Counted from the stretch's first letter, positions 1 through 6,423 are shown. The stretch: 10,955 nt of DNA from Oscillospiraceae bacterium (GCA_024404215.1 JAKSQI010000042.1:1-10955), one strand, 5' to 3'. Notes: a model not told the origin generated them from the letters alone. Program-made: numbers and translations.

Positions 1-47
1 TCCGTAGTGGACTTTCACCACCAAGTCGTTGCCCATGCCGGGCACAC
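1..47 (-). mobile_element. 5' end of a group IIC (bacterial class C) intron, cut by the window edge
   Basis: Read on the minus strand from 47 downward, the sequence starts GTGTGCCCGGCATGGG. This fits the group II 5' splice-site consensus GUGYG and is identical, as I recall it, to the first 16 bases of the Oceanobacillus iheyensis group IIC intron. It is followed by a segment containing GGTGAAAGTCC, like the GGTGAGAGTCCC stretch of domain I in that intron. Class C introns are known to insert just downstream of intrinsic terminator hairpins. Here a terminator stem ends at 59 and the T-rich tail runs to 48, so the location fits too. Only the start of domain I is visible. Any maturase reading frame, domain V and the 3' splice site would lie outside the window. 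Whether the intron is active or intact cannot be judged. Confidence 0.88.
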
Positions 48-309
48 AACAAAAATGCCCTTGCTCCCTCTCGGGAACAAGGACAGATAAATATCTGCGG
101 TACCACCTTGCTTGCCGGTTCAACGGCCGCTTTGCGAAAAGACCATCATCTCTTCTGCCCTTAACGCAGGCTTACGTCAGCTTATACTCAGTTCTCACCT
201 TTCCTGCTGCCCTCAGTGGTCCATTTACTGCCCCGCTTATCATCCCGCTTACAGCCAAGGACGGGACTCTCTGCAGATGCGCTGGCAGTTTTACTTCCAC
301 CTCACTGGT
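48..309 (-). promoter_or_regulatory. T-box riboswitch leader, probably tRNA-Trp responsive
   Basis: This untranslated leader senses uncharged tRNA and lets transcription continue into the downstream gene, which lies outside the window to the left. Reading the minus strand: Stem I closes with CTGCC (about 288-284) and GGCAG (about 209-205). It contains the AGAGAG bulge sequence and a distal hairpin with GGCTGTAAGCGGGA. The specifier loop reads AAA-TGG-ACC, giving codon TGG (223-221), tryptophan. A conserved GCGTTAAGG-type element follows near 160. The T-box core AAGGTGGTACCGCAG is at 109-95. The antiterminator is CAAGG (110-106) pairing with CCTTG (82-78) around the bulge. The same CCTTG forms the terminator in the alternative fold. 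A Trp specifier suggests trpS, trp biosynthesis or a tryptophan transporter downstream. The codon assignment rests on alignment to the usual GAA-XXX-ACC pattern and is less certain than the T-box call itself. Confidence 0.93.
51..82 (-). terminator. T-box intrinsic terminator
   Basis: On the minus strand CCTTGTTCCC (82-73) and GGGAGCAAGG (68-59) pair with one A-C mismatch around a GAGA loop, followed by GCATTTTT. The 5' arm overlaps the 3' arm of the antiterminator, the normal mutually exclusive arrangement of transcriptional T-boxes. It is also the hairpin behind which the group IIC intron sits. It may double as terminator for the upstream alkylation-repair/GNAT transcript, because I see no other terminator after the GNAT stop codon. 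Confidence 0.92.
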
Positions 310-315
310 TTTCTT

Positions 316-345
316 TATTTAACACTAGGAAGAGCGGTTTGTCAA
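316..345 (-). promoter_or_regulatory. Sigma-A-type promoter for the T-box leader
   Basis: On the minus strand a perfect -35 box TTGACA (345-340) is followed after 18 bases by TAAATA (321-316), or after 17 by TTAAAT. Transcription would begin near 309, right at the start of the T-box fold. The promoter lies about 50 bases downstream of the GNAT stop codon, so the T-box gene has its own start even if upstream transcripts run in. Confidence 0.8.
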
Positions 346-392
346 GTATTTTCCCGGCCATCCTTCCGTTAAATTAGAGCCTGATGAGAATT

Positions 393-941
393 CTACAGAA
401 CCATGGCTTTCCATTGTTCCTTTGTCATAACGTTTGTATGGCCGATTCGCACCTCGTTAAGTAAAGGAACAGGAACCTCGTTGCAGGTATGGTGATAAGT
501 AAAGCCCAGCTTCTCCTGAACCCTTTTTGACTTTTCGTTACCATCATAGTATCCGCACCAGATGGCAGTCATACCCAGTTCTTCAAAGCCTCTCTTTATA
601 AGAGCATTTGCAGCTTCAGGGATATACCCTCTGCCCCAAAATGGTTCCCCCAACCAATAGCCGAGCTCACATTCATCGTCTCTTTCCGTCATATCCGTGT
701 GACCATTTAGTTTAAGCTCAACAGCTCCAATGGCAACGTTGTTTTCTCTTTCGCAGACGGCATAACACTCTGCTCCGCAAAAGACGTTTTTAATAACATC
801 TCGGCTTGTTTCTATATCTTGATGCGGGGGCCATCCGGCTATCGGACCAACATTAGGGTTTTTCGCGTATGCAAATAAACACTCTGCGTCATCAAGGGTC
901 CACTTTCTTAAAATCAGTCTTTCTGTTTTTATTTCCATCAT
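393..941 (-). CDS. GNAT family N-acetyltransferase (RimJ/RimL type)
   Basis: This 182-residue protein is a probable cytoplasmic acetyl-CoA-dependent N-acetyltransferase of the Acetyltransf_3 group. It starts with the typical TERLILRKW strand. It carries motif A in ELGYWLGEPFWGRGYIPEA (92-110), where WGRGY (102-106) is the pyrophosphate-binding loop. Near the C-terminus is the GNEKSKRVQEKLGF segment (134-147) common to this group. Relatives acetylate N-termini of ribosomal proteins, amino sugars or small amines. The substrate cannot be told from sequence. Two consecutive ATG codons (939-941 and 936-938) are possible starts, with GGAG at 956-953 as ribosome binding site. It lies 64 bases after the alkylation repair gene on the same strand, so the two probably form one transcript. 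Length and motifs are complete, with no sign of damage. Confidence 0.9.
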   Translation of the reverse strand: MMEIKTERLILRKWTLDDAECLFAYAKNPNVGPIAGWPPHQDIETSRDVIKNVFCGAECYAVCERENNVAIGAVELKLNGHTDMTERDDECELGYWLGEPFWGRGYIPEAANALIKRGFEELGMTAIWCGYYDGNEKSKRVQEKLGFTYHHTCNEVPVPLLNEVRIGHTNVMTKEQWKAMVL

Positions 942-1005
942 ATGTTTTCTTACTCCAACTCATTTACTTTCTTGCCACAGCCAGGGCAAAACTCGCCTGC
1001 AGGTA

Positions 1006-1686
1006 TTAGCCCTTTCTTTTTAGTGTTTTTAAATACTCCTTTTGATCTGCGCTGATGCGGTAGCTTTCTCTTGCTTTCTGAATGGTTTTGTTATGGGTCC
1101 AGGTATCCAGCCGGTTTTGCTCCAGGTATGTAATGGCCGAATCCCATTGCTTTGCCAGAGCTGTAGCAAAAAACCAGGCCGTCATCATGTTAACGTAGTA
1201 TTCCTGCGAACGAACCCGGGACGGCAGCTCCAGATATTCCGGCAGAAAAGCATCGTCCAGAAAATGGGTCATAAGCATTTCCATGCCAAAGCGGCAGGTA
1301 TAGGCCAAGGGCGAGGCTACCCAGCCTTGAATGGCCGTCAGCAGCTGCCCTTTCCTTTTTTGGAACACCTTAGGTGACAGAATATCGCAAACTGCCCAGT
1401 TATCGATATAGGGCAGAAACTTCTCCAGTTCCACCATGCAGGTATCAAAATCCTTGATTTCGGATATCAGCAAGGCGTGGAGGATGTTTTCATCAAAATA
1501 TAAATGGGGTAAAGAATTCAAAAAAGGATGATAGTCTCCTTCCCGATACAGCCGCTTTGCCAGCTCTCTGGCCCTTGGAACCCGTACACCGATTATGCGC
1601 TCTGCCTCAATGCCGGGGGTAAGCTTGGCCTGAAAGGCAGCATATTCCTTATCCTGAAGAGCGAAGAGTTCCTCCGCTATGGTCAT
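1006..1686 (-). CDS. DNA alkylation repair protein, AlkD-like (HEAT-like repeats)
   Basis: This 226-residue helical-repeat protein belongs to the DNA alkylation repair family (PF08713, COG4912). Characterised AlkD enzymes remove bulky or cationic alkylated purines such as 3- and 7-methyl adducts without flipping the base. The sequence shows the family's GVRVPRAR segment (33-40), DNWAVCD (95-101) and YTCRFGMEML (129-138). W97, D101 and R132 probably correspond to the conserved Trp, Asp and Arg of the AlkD active cleft. The second half has the YYVNMMTAWFFA pattern common in clostridial members. The start ATG is supported by a strong AGGGAGGGG site about seven bases upstream and an extended -10 promoter (1717-1725). 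In the -1 frame the 3' end stays open and continues into a CPGC-containing tail (see findings). Substrate range within the family varies, so catalytic activity is inferred. Confidence 0.9.
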   Translation of the reverse strand: MTIAEELFALQDKEYAAFQAKLTPGIEAERIIGVRVPRARELAKRLYREGDYHPFLNSLPHLYFDENILHALLISEIKDFDTCMVELEKFLPYIDNWAVCDILSPKVFQKRKGQLLTAIQGWVASPLAYTCRFGMEMLMTHFLDDAFLPEYLELPSRVRSQEYYVNMMTAWFFATALAKQWDSAITYLEQNRLDTWTHNKTIQKARESYRISADQKEYLKTLKRKG

Positions 1687-1716
1687 GTGTGACCCCTCCC
1701 TTTAAGCGTTTTCTAT

Positions 1717-1725
1717 ATCATATCA
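1717..1725 (-). promoter_or_regulatory. Extended -10 promoter for the alkylation-repair/GNAT operon
   Basis: On the minus strand TG-A-TATGAT is an extended -10 element. No good -35 box is seen 17-18 bases upstream, where the sequence is CTTTTAC. Extended -10 promoters often work without one. The ATG at 1686 follows after a short leader with a strong ribosome binding site. Confidence 0.6.
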
Positions 1726-1804
1726 CATTTCCGGGTTTGGTAAAAGGACGATAGGTCGGCGGCGGATGATAAATAAAAAGGGTATTCTTTTTTAATTTCC
1801 GGTC

Positions 1805-1832
1805 TTGCACTTTGTTTAAAATGGTTTATGAT
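1805..1832 (+). promoter_or_regulatory. Promoter for the MATE-DUF4186-EamA operon
   Basis: TTGCAC (1805-1810) and TATGAT (1827-1832) are spaced by 16 bases. Transcription would start near 1840, leaving a leader of about 20 bases. The ribosome binding site GAGG (1851-1854) is seven bases from the ATG at 1862. The promoter stands back-to-back with the minus-strand extended -10 promoter in the 175-base divergent intergenic region. I see no other structure in that region. Confidence 0.65.
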
Positions 1833-1861
1833 AAATTGGTTATGAGAAAAGAGGATGCCTT

Positions 1862-3202
1862 ATGTTTTCCAATCGCGATTTGCGCAAGCTTTTAATACCT
1901 TTAATTATAGAGCAGATATTAATGTCCCTAATGGGTACTGCCGATACCATGATGGTTTCCAATGTTGGGAAGGCTGCCCTTTCGGCAGTTTCTCTTGTTG
2001 ACTCCATCAATGTGCTGGTCATATATCTGCTGTCTGCCATGGCCACCGGCGGTGCCATTTTGTGCTCCCAGTATATTGGCCATAAGGAGAACGGGCGAGC
2101 CAATCAGGCCGGACGGCAGCTGATGCTGGCGGTTACCGCTGTTTCTTTGGTATTTACTGTCTTATTTATCTTTGTTCGGGAACCACTTCTCCGACTCATT
2201 TACGGCACCGTGGACGAAGAGGTAATGAGTAATTCTCTGCTGTATTTTACCATCACGGTTCTTTCTTATCCTTTTGTTGCCTTGAATAATGGTTCCGCAG
2301 CTCTATTTCGGGCTGCGGGTAATTCCCGCCTGCCCATGCGGATTTCCGTAATATCCAACATCATGAATATCATAGGCAATGCCTTGCTTATTTTTGTTTT
2401 CCACATGGGGGTTGCCGGTGCGGCTATTGCAACGGCGGTTTCTCGAATTTTTGCTGCCGTGGCTATTCTTATCTATCAGCATAAGCCTGGGCAGGTTATC
2501 ACCTTTGATGCCTACCGAAGCCTGCGTCCGGATTGGGGGGTTATCCGTCGAATCTTATATATTGGAATTCCCACCGGTATTGAAAACTGTACCTTCCAGT
2601 TGGGCAAGCTGCTGGTTCAAAGCACAGTTTCCACCCTTGGTACTGACGCCATGGCGGTTCAGGCCATCGTTGCTCAAATTGAGCTCTTTACCTCCATGCC
2701 GGGCATGGCCATTGGCATTGGGCTGGTTACGGTAGTTGGCCAGTGTGTCGGCGCCGGACGGAACGACGAAGCGAGGCATTATGTAAAAAAGCTGACATTT
2801 TTGTCCTTCCTGTCGGTCTTAAGCTTTTCCGTTCTGTCCCTCTTCATTACCAAGCCTATTACCGGGCTGGCAGGTTTAAGTGCGCAAAACGCTGCAGAAA
2901 CCTTCCGTATTATATTGATTATTGCCTGTATTAAGCCCTTTATCTGGTCTTTGGGCTTTACACCGGCCTATGGTATGCGGGCAGCCGGCGATGTGACCTA
3001 TTCCATGGCGATATCTACAGCCACCATGTGGATTCTTCGGGTGGGGCTTTGCTGGTATCTTTGCCGTTATGCCGGATTTGGCGTTCTTGGCGTTTGGGTT
3101 GCCATGTTCTCTGACTGGACCGCCAGGGCTGTCCTGTTTACCATCCGTTATATTAACGGCAAATGGCTGCAGCATGATGTCATTGAATCGAAGAATACCT
3201 AG
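1862..3202 (+). CDS. MATE family efflux transporter
   Basis: This 446-residue integral membrane protein has about 12 hydrophobic segments in two homologous halves, the usual MATE length and layout. The N-terminus LRKLLIPLIIEQILMSLMGTADTMMVSNVG (roughly residues 8-36) is the classic first helix of the family, and AATAVSRIFA-like and NIIGNALLIF segments follow in the first half. The second half repeats the pattern from IPTGIENCTFQLGKLL onward. MATE pumps export cationic drugs, dyes or metabolites using a proton or sodium gradient. The substrate here is unknown. Its promoter and ribosome binding site are directly upstream. A DUF4186 gene follows after 38 bases with no terminator between, so the two are probably co-transcribed. 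Confidence 0.95.
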   Translation: MFSNRDLRKLLIPLIIEQILMSLMGTADTMMVSNVGKAALSAVSLVDSINVLVIYLLSAMATGGAILCSQYIGHKENGRANQAGRQLMLAVTAVSLVFTVLFIFVREPLLRLIYGTVDEEVMSNSLLYFTITVLSYPFVALNNGSAALFRAAGNSRLPMRISVISNIMNIIGNALLIFVFHMGVAGAAIATAVSRIFAAVAILIYQHKPGQVITFDAYRSLRPDWGVIRRILYIGIPTGIENCTFQLGKLLVQSTVSTLGTDAMAVQAIVAQIELFTSMPGMAIGIGLVTVVGQCVGAGRNDEARHYVKKLTFLSFLSVLSFSVLSLFITKPITGLAGLSAQNAAETFRIILIIACIKPFIWSLGFTPAYGMRAAGDVTYSMAISTATMWILRVGLCWYLCRYAGFGVLGVWVAMFSDWTARAVLFTIRYINGKWLQHDVIESKNT

Positions 3203-3240
3203 GCAGACACATGCCGCAGACTAAGAAGGGAGACGTCACC

Positions 3241-3603
3241 ATGCAGACCATTGATGAGGCCCTGGATAAGCTGGAAAAATCCAAATTTCGTTCTTCCTTC
3301 ACTTTAACTCAAAAGGAACGGGATTACCTGCATGCAAAGGGATATGATAAAATAGAGTCTCACGCCCGGGATTTTATCCACAGCCGCTTAGCCCCTGCTT
3401 ATCCGGTTAACGATGGAGCCCAGACACCCATGAAAGGCCATCCGGTGTTTAAGGCACAGCACGCCTGCGCCTGCTGTTGCCGAGGCTGCCTGGAGAAGTG
3501 GTATCGCATACCACAGGGTAAGGAGCTGACCGCTTCCCAAGAGAAAAAAATAGTAAATTTGCTTATGGCCTGGATTGCCCGGCAGGATAAGACAGAGGGG
3601 TAA
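3241..3603 (+). CDS. DUF4186 family protein, cysteine-rich
   Basis: This 120-residue protein of unknown function matches what I know of the DUF4186 family: an SKFRSSFTLTQKERDYL block (14-30), SHARDFIHSRLAPAYPVNDGAQTPMKGHPVF (40-70), then a cysteine cluster and a C-terminal helix. The cluster reads HACACCCRGC, with H74, C76, C78, C79, C80 and C83. This could bind a metal or be redox active, but that is inference. The start chosen is the ATG at 3241, which has GGGAG about eight bases upstream. An in-frame ATG at 3211 has a poorer context and would add ten residues not typical of the family. The stop overlaps the ribosome binding region of the EamA gene, four bases before its ATG, indicating translational coupling. 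No membrane segment is seen, so it is probably cytoplasmic. Confidence 0.88.
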   Translation: MQTIDEALDKLEKSKFRSSFTLTQKERDYLHAKGYDKIESHARDFIHSRLAPAYPVNDGAQTPMKGHPVFKAQHACACCCRGCLEKWYRIPQGKELTASQEKKIVNLLMAWIARQDKTEG

Positions 3604-3607
3604 GAAA

Positions 3608-4501
3608 ATGGAACACAAACATTTTCGTCGTGGGATTTTTCTTGTATTGATAGCCGGCGTGTTTTGGGGTACCATGGGCATCTATGTTCGCACCCTTAAC
3701 GACTATGGCTTCAACAGCATTCAGATAGCTTCTCTCCGCATGACCTTTGCAGCGGTGATGTTTGCTGCAGCGGCTCTGCTGAAGGACCGTCGGGCTTTCT
3801 GCATTCGCCCGAAGGATATTCCTCTGTTTTTGGCTTTGGGACTGCTGAGTGTATTGTTTTTTACCTGTTGTTATTTTGCAGCCATTAACCGCATGAGTCT
3901 ATCCGTGGCAGCTATCTTGCTTTCTCCGTCTCCCATCTGGGCTATGCTGCTGTCGATTCTGTTCCTTCATAACCGTCTCACGGGCCGCAAGCTTCTCTGC
4001 TTGACCCTCGCTTTTGCCGGCTGTGTTTTGGTTTCCGGTCTTGGCGGTTCTCTGTCCCTTTCCGGCTTTCTGTTTGGACTGGGCAGTGGAATTGGCTACG
4101 CCCTATACAGTATTTTCGGCGCTGTAGCGCTGAAACAGTATGCCCCATTGACAGTAACGGCTCTGACCTTTCTAGTTGCATCTGTAGGCAGCTGGTTCAT
4201 TGCGGATGTTCCGGAAATTGTTCGCATCTGCCAGGGGGCTGACTCTTCCCTTGGCTTATTGCTCTTCCTTTTGCTTACTGCAACCGCGTCGGCTTTTATT
4301 CCGTATCTGTGCTATACCGTTGGTATGAAAGATATTGGCCCGGATTATGCAGCCATTGTTGCAACCTCGGAACCGATTGTGGCTGCCTTATTGGGCATTG
4401 TGGCATACCGGGAGCCGGTCAGTCTTATGACCATAGTGGGCATTTGCTGTGTGCTGGCAGCGGTTATACTGCTTTCGCGGCAAAAGGAAAGCGAAGACTG
4501 A
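3608..4501 (+). CDS. EamA/DMT family transporter
   Basis: This 297-residue membrane protein has ten hydrophobic segments in two tandem EamA domains (about 5-140 and 150-292), the usual size for drug/metabolite transporters. Family signatures are the start GIFLVLIAGVFWGTMGIYVR and, in the second repeat, GPDYAAIVATSEPIVAALLGIVAYREP, close to the common ATSEPVFAALLG pattern. Members export or import amino acids, nucleotide sugars or metabolites. Nothing here fixes the substrate. The ATG at 3608 is preferred because GAGGGG (3595-3600) lies at a proper distance. An upstream in-frame ATG at 3575 would overlap DUF4186 and add a charged, unlikely N-terminus. It is the last gene of the MATE operon, followed by a terminator hairpin. 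Confidence 0.92.
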   Translation: MEHKHFRRGIFLVLIAGVFWGTMGIYVRTLNDYGFNSIQIASLRMTFAAVMFAAAALLKDRRAFCIRPKDIPLFLALGLLSVLFFTCCYFAAINRMSLSVAAILLSPSPIWAMLLSILFLHNRLTGRKLLCLTLAFAGCVLVSGLGGSLSLSGFLFGLGSGIGYALYSIFGAVALKQYAPLTVTALTFLVASVGSWFIADVPEIVRICQGADSSLGLLLFLLLTATASAFIPYLCYTVGMKDIGPDYAAIVATSEPIVAALLGIVAYREPVSLMTIVGICCVLAAVILLSRQKESED

Positions 4502-4527
4502 TTTTCAGAATAAATAATTCAAGTTAG

Positions 4528-4559
4528 ACAGTGTCATATACTTTGTATGACACTGTTTT
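4528..4559 (+). terminator. Terminator of the MATE-DUF4186-EamA operon
   Basis: ACAGTGTCATA (4528-4538) pairs perfectly with TATGACACTGT (4546-4556) around a seven-base loop, ending in TTTT. The stem is strong, but the T-run is short for an intrinsic terminator. It separates the operon from the opp promoter. Confidence 0.75.
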
Positions 4560-4614
4560 GCAGTATTGCCAAAAGAATCCTTCAAAATATCCTTTCTTTT
4601 TAAATGAACAATCG

Positions 4615-4643
4615 TTGAAAGAATTTATAAAATGTTTTATAAT
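4615..4643 (+). promoter_or_regulatory. Strong sigma-A promoter of the opp operon
   Basis: TTGAAA (4615-4620), a 17-base spacer and TATAAT (4638-4643) form a near-consensus promoter. The start should be near 4650. A perfect inverted repeat GTTTTAT-A-ATAAAAC (4634-4648) covers the -10 box and could be an operator, though it may be chance in AT-rich DNA. No other gene signal is seen in 4560-4680. Confidence 0.85.
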
Positions 4644-4680
4644 AAAACGGCTTGTAGATAAGCATTAATAATTCGAAAGG

Positions 4681-6345
4681 ATGAGAAAATTGAAAAAAGC
4701 AATTGCCTTGCTTCTGGCAGTCGTCATGGTTGTTTGTCTGTGCGCCTGCGGAAGCTCCAAGAAGGCTGATGCTGGTTACCTGAATGTTATGCTCAGCACC
4801 AACATCATGTCTCTTGACACCAATCTTGCCACCGATGGTGAATCCTTTGAGCTCATTGCCGACTGCATTGACGGCCTGACTCAGATGAACGCTGACGGTG
4901 CTGCTGTTCCTGCCCTGGCTGAAACCTGGGATATTTCTGAGGACGGCACGGTTTACACCTTCCACCTCCGTGATGCCAAGTGGTCCAACGGTAAAGCTGT
5001 TACCGCTGACGACTTTGTTTTCGCATGGAGACGCATCTGTGAAGAAGCCGGTGAGTACGCCTACATGATGGATTCCAGCGTTGGCTGCGTAAAGAATGCT
5101 GACAGCATTATTTATGAAGGTGCCGATCCCACCACTTTGGGTGTAAGCGCTCCTGATGCCAAGACCTTTGTAGTAGAGCTGGATGTTCCCGTTTCCTTCT
5201 TCCCCTCTCTGATGTACTTCCCCACCTTCTATCCCATTAACGAAGAGTTCTATAATGGCCTGGAAGACGGTACCTATGGCACCAGCCCCAAGACCTTCCT
5301 GAGCAACGGTGCATTCGTTCTGGAAGACTATACCCCCGGTACGGCAAGCCTTAAGGTCAAGAAGAATGCTGACTACTGGGATGCTGCCCGTGTTAAGCTC
5401 AATGGTATTTCCTATCAGGTTGTTGGTTCTTCTGACAGCGCTTTGACTGCTTTCAAGAATGGCACTCTGGATCTGGTAACCGTAAATGGTGACCAGGTTG
5501 ACAGCGTTAAGTCTGATGCTGACTTGAGCAAGAGCCTGAACACCGTTGGTGCCGGCTATATGTGGTACCTCACCTTCAGCCAGACCGAGAACAATGCTAA
5601 CGGCGGTCAGCTGGCCAACCAGAACCTGCGTTTGGCTATTACCAACTCTCTGGACCGTGAGTCTTTGGTAGATAACTACGTTAAGGACGGTTCTCTGCCC
5701 ACCTACACTGCGGTACCTCCTCAGTTTGCTGCTTCTGCAACTACCGGTGAAGACTTCTCTGCTGACCAGGATATGTTCAAGGACTATATCGGCTACAATG
5801 TTGATAAGGCTGGCGAGTATCTGGCTGCTGCCAAGGCTGAGCTGGGTGCTGACTCCTTTGAGTTCACCATGATTTATGGTAACAACGAAGGTGATGAGGT
5901 TGCTAAGGTTGCTCAGGCCATCAAGAGCCAGGTTGAAGAAGCTCTGCCCGGCGTTATCATTAACCTGCAGCCCATGACCAAGGCTGAACGTCTGGATAAA
6001 ATGCAGAACGACAACTACGATGTAGCCCTGACCCGTTGGGGGCCTGACTACGCCGATCCTATGACCTATATGGGCATGTGGATTACCAACAACTCCAATA
6101 ACTACGGTTTCTGGAGCAATGCAGAATACGATGCTATCGTTGCTGATTGCACCACCGGCAAGTACGTAAGCGATTACGATGCCCGTTGGGCTGCCCTGCT
6201 GGAAGGCGAAGGCCTGGTAATGCAGGAAGCTGTCATCGCTCCCCTTTACACTAAGGCAAACGCCAACCTTGTTAAGGGTGTTTCGGGTGTTGAATTCCAC
6301 CCTGTTGCACTGAACCGTGTTTACAAGAACGCTGTTCTCGGCTAA
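4681..6345 (+). CDS. oppA: Oligopeptide ABC transporter, substrate-binding lipoprotein
   Basis: This is the extracytoplasmic peptide-binding protein of the SBP_bac_5 family, 554 residues from the ATG and of normal length. It has a lipoprotein signal peptide: basic start, hydrophobic stretch, then lipobox L20-C21-A22-C23, with Cys23 the lipidated residue. A serine- and lysine-rich linker follows. The family signature is clear at about 74-121: PALAETWDISEDGTVYTFHL, then WSNGKAVTADDFVFAWRR. The ATG at 4681 touches the GAAAGG sequence, leaving no spacing. TTG at 4690 (codon 4) sits nine bases after GG and may be the true start, giving a 551-residue product with the same signal peptide. Codons are strongly biased (GCT, GAC, AAG, AAC), suggesting high expression. 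It is the first gene of the operon, and a hairpin after it probably limits transcription into oppB. Confidence 0.95.
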   Translation: MRKLKKAIALLLAVVMVVCLCACGSSKKADAGYLNVMLSTNIMSLDTNLATDGESFELIADCIDGLTQMNADGAAVPALAETWDISEDGTVYTFHLRDAKWSNGKAVTADDFVFAWRRICEEAGEYAYMMDSSVGCVKNADSIIYEGADPTTLGVSAPDAKTFVVELDVPVSFFPSLMYFPTFYPINEEFYNGLEDGTYGTSPKTFLSNGAFVLEDYTPGTASLKVKKNADYWDAARVKLNGISYQVVGSSDSALTAFKNGTLDLVTVNGDQVDSVKSDADLSKSLNTVGAGYMWYLTFSQTENNANGGQLANQNLRLAITNSLDRESLVDNYVKDGSLPTYTAVPPQFAASATTGEDFSADQDMFKDYIGYNVDKAGEYLAAAKAELGADSFEFTMIYGNNEGDEVAKVAQAIKSQVEEALPGVIINLQPMTKAERLDKMQNDNYDVALTRWGPDYADPMTYMGMWITNNSNNYGFWSNAEYDAIVADCTTGKYVSDYDARWAALLEGEGLVMQEAVIAPLYTKANANLVKGVSGVEFHPVALNRVYKNAVLG

Positions 6346-6361
6346 TTCCTAACCCTGACAG

Positions 6362-6398
6362 TCGGAGCAGTCTAATATAAGACTGCTCCGATTTTTTT
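6362..6398 (+). terminator. Intercistronic hairpin between oppA and oppB (partial terminator)
   Basis: A perfect 12-bp stem TCGGAGCAGTCT (6362-6373) and AGACTGCTCCGA (6380-6391), with a six-base loop, is followed by seven T. It has every feature of an intrinsic terminator, yet no promoter is obvious before oppB 26 bases later. It probably lets only part of transcription through and may protect the 3' end of oppA mRNA. Binding proteins are commonly made in excess over their permeases. Confidence 0.9.
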
Positions 6399-6423
6399 AT
6401 TCTTACATAAAGGATTGCTGCTT

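Noticed and set aside
29..372. Two plus-strand open frames of 97 and 86 codons in the left region
   Set aside because: They run antisense through the T-box leader and its promoter, have no convincing ribosome binding site, and show no recognisable protein pattern.
1010..1025. Programmed -1 frameshift signal (A AAA AAG) at the end of the alkylation repair gene
   Set aside because: The run has five A, not six, and in frame it reads CTA AAA AGA, so it is not a proper slippery heptamer. I saw no obvious downstream pseudoknot. The open -1 frame is kept only as a finding.
4500..4514. CodY-like box near ATTTTCAGAAT before the opp promoter
   Set aside because: About 11 of 15 positions match the consensus as I recall it, but the site lies upstream of the operon terminator and over 100 bases from the -35 box. 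A second weak match between -35 and -10 has only about 10 of 15. Both are expected by chance in AT-rich DNA.
4600..6300. A 566-codon open frame on the minus strand opposite oppA, and similar long antisense frames opposite oppD and oppF
   Set aside because: The oppA codon bias (GCT, GAC, AAG, few codons that read as stops in this reverse frame) leaves the frame open by chance. The translated protein is of low quality, shows no family motif and has no ribosome binding site, while the plus-strand genes are unmistakable.
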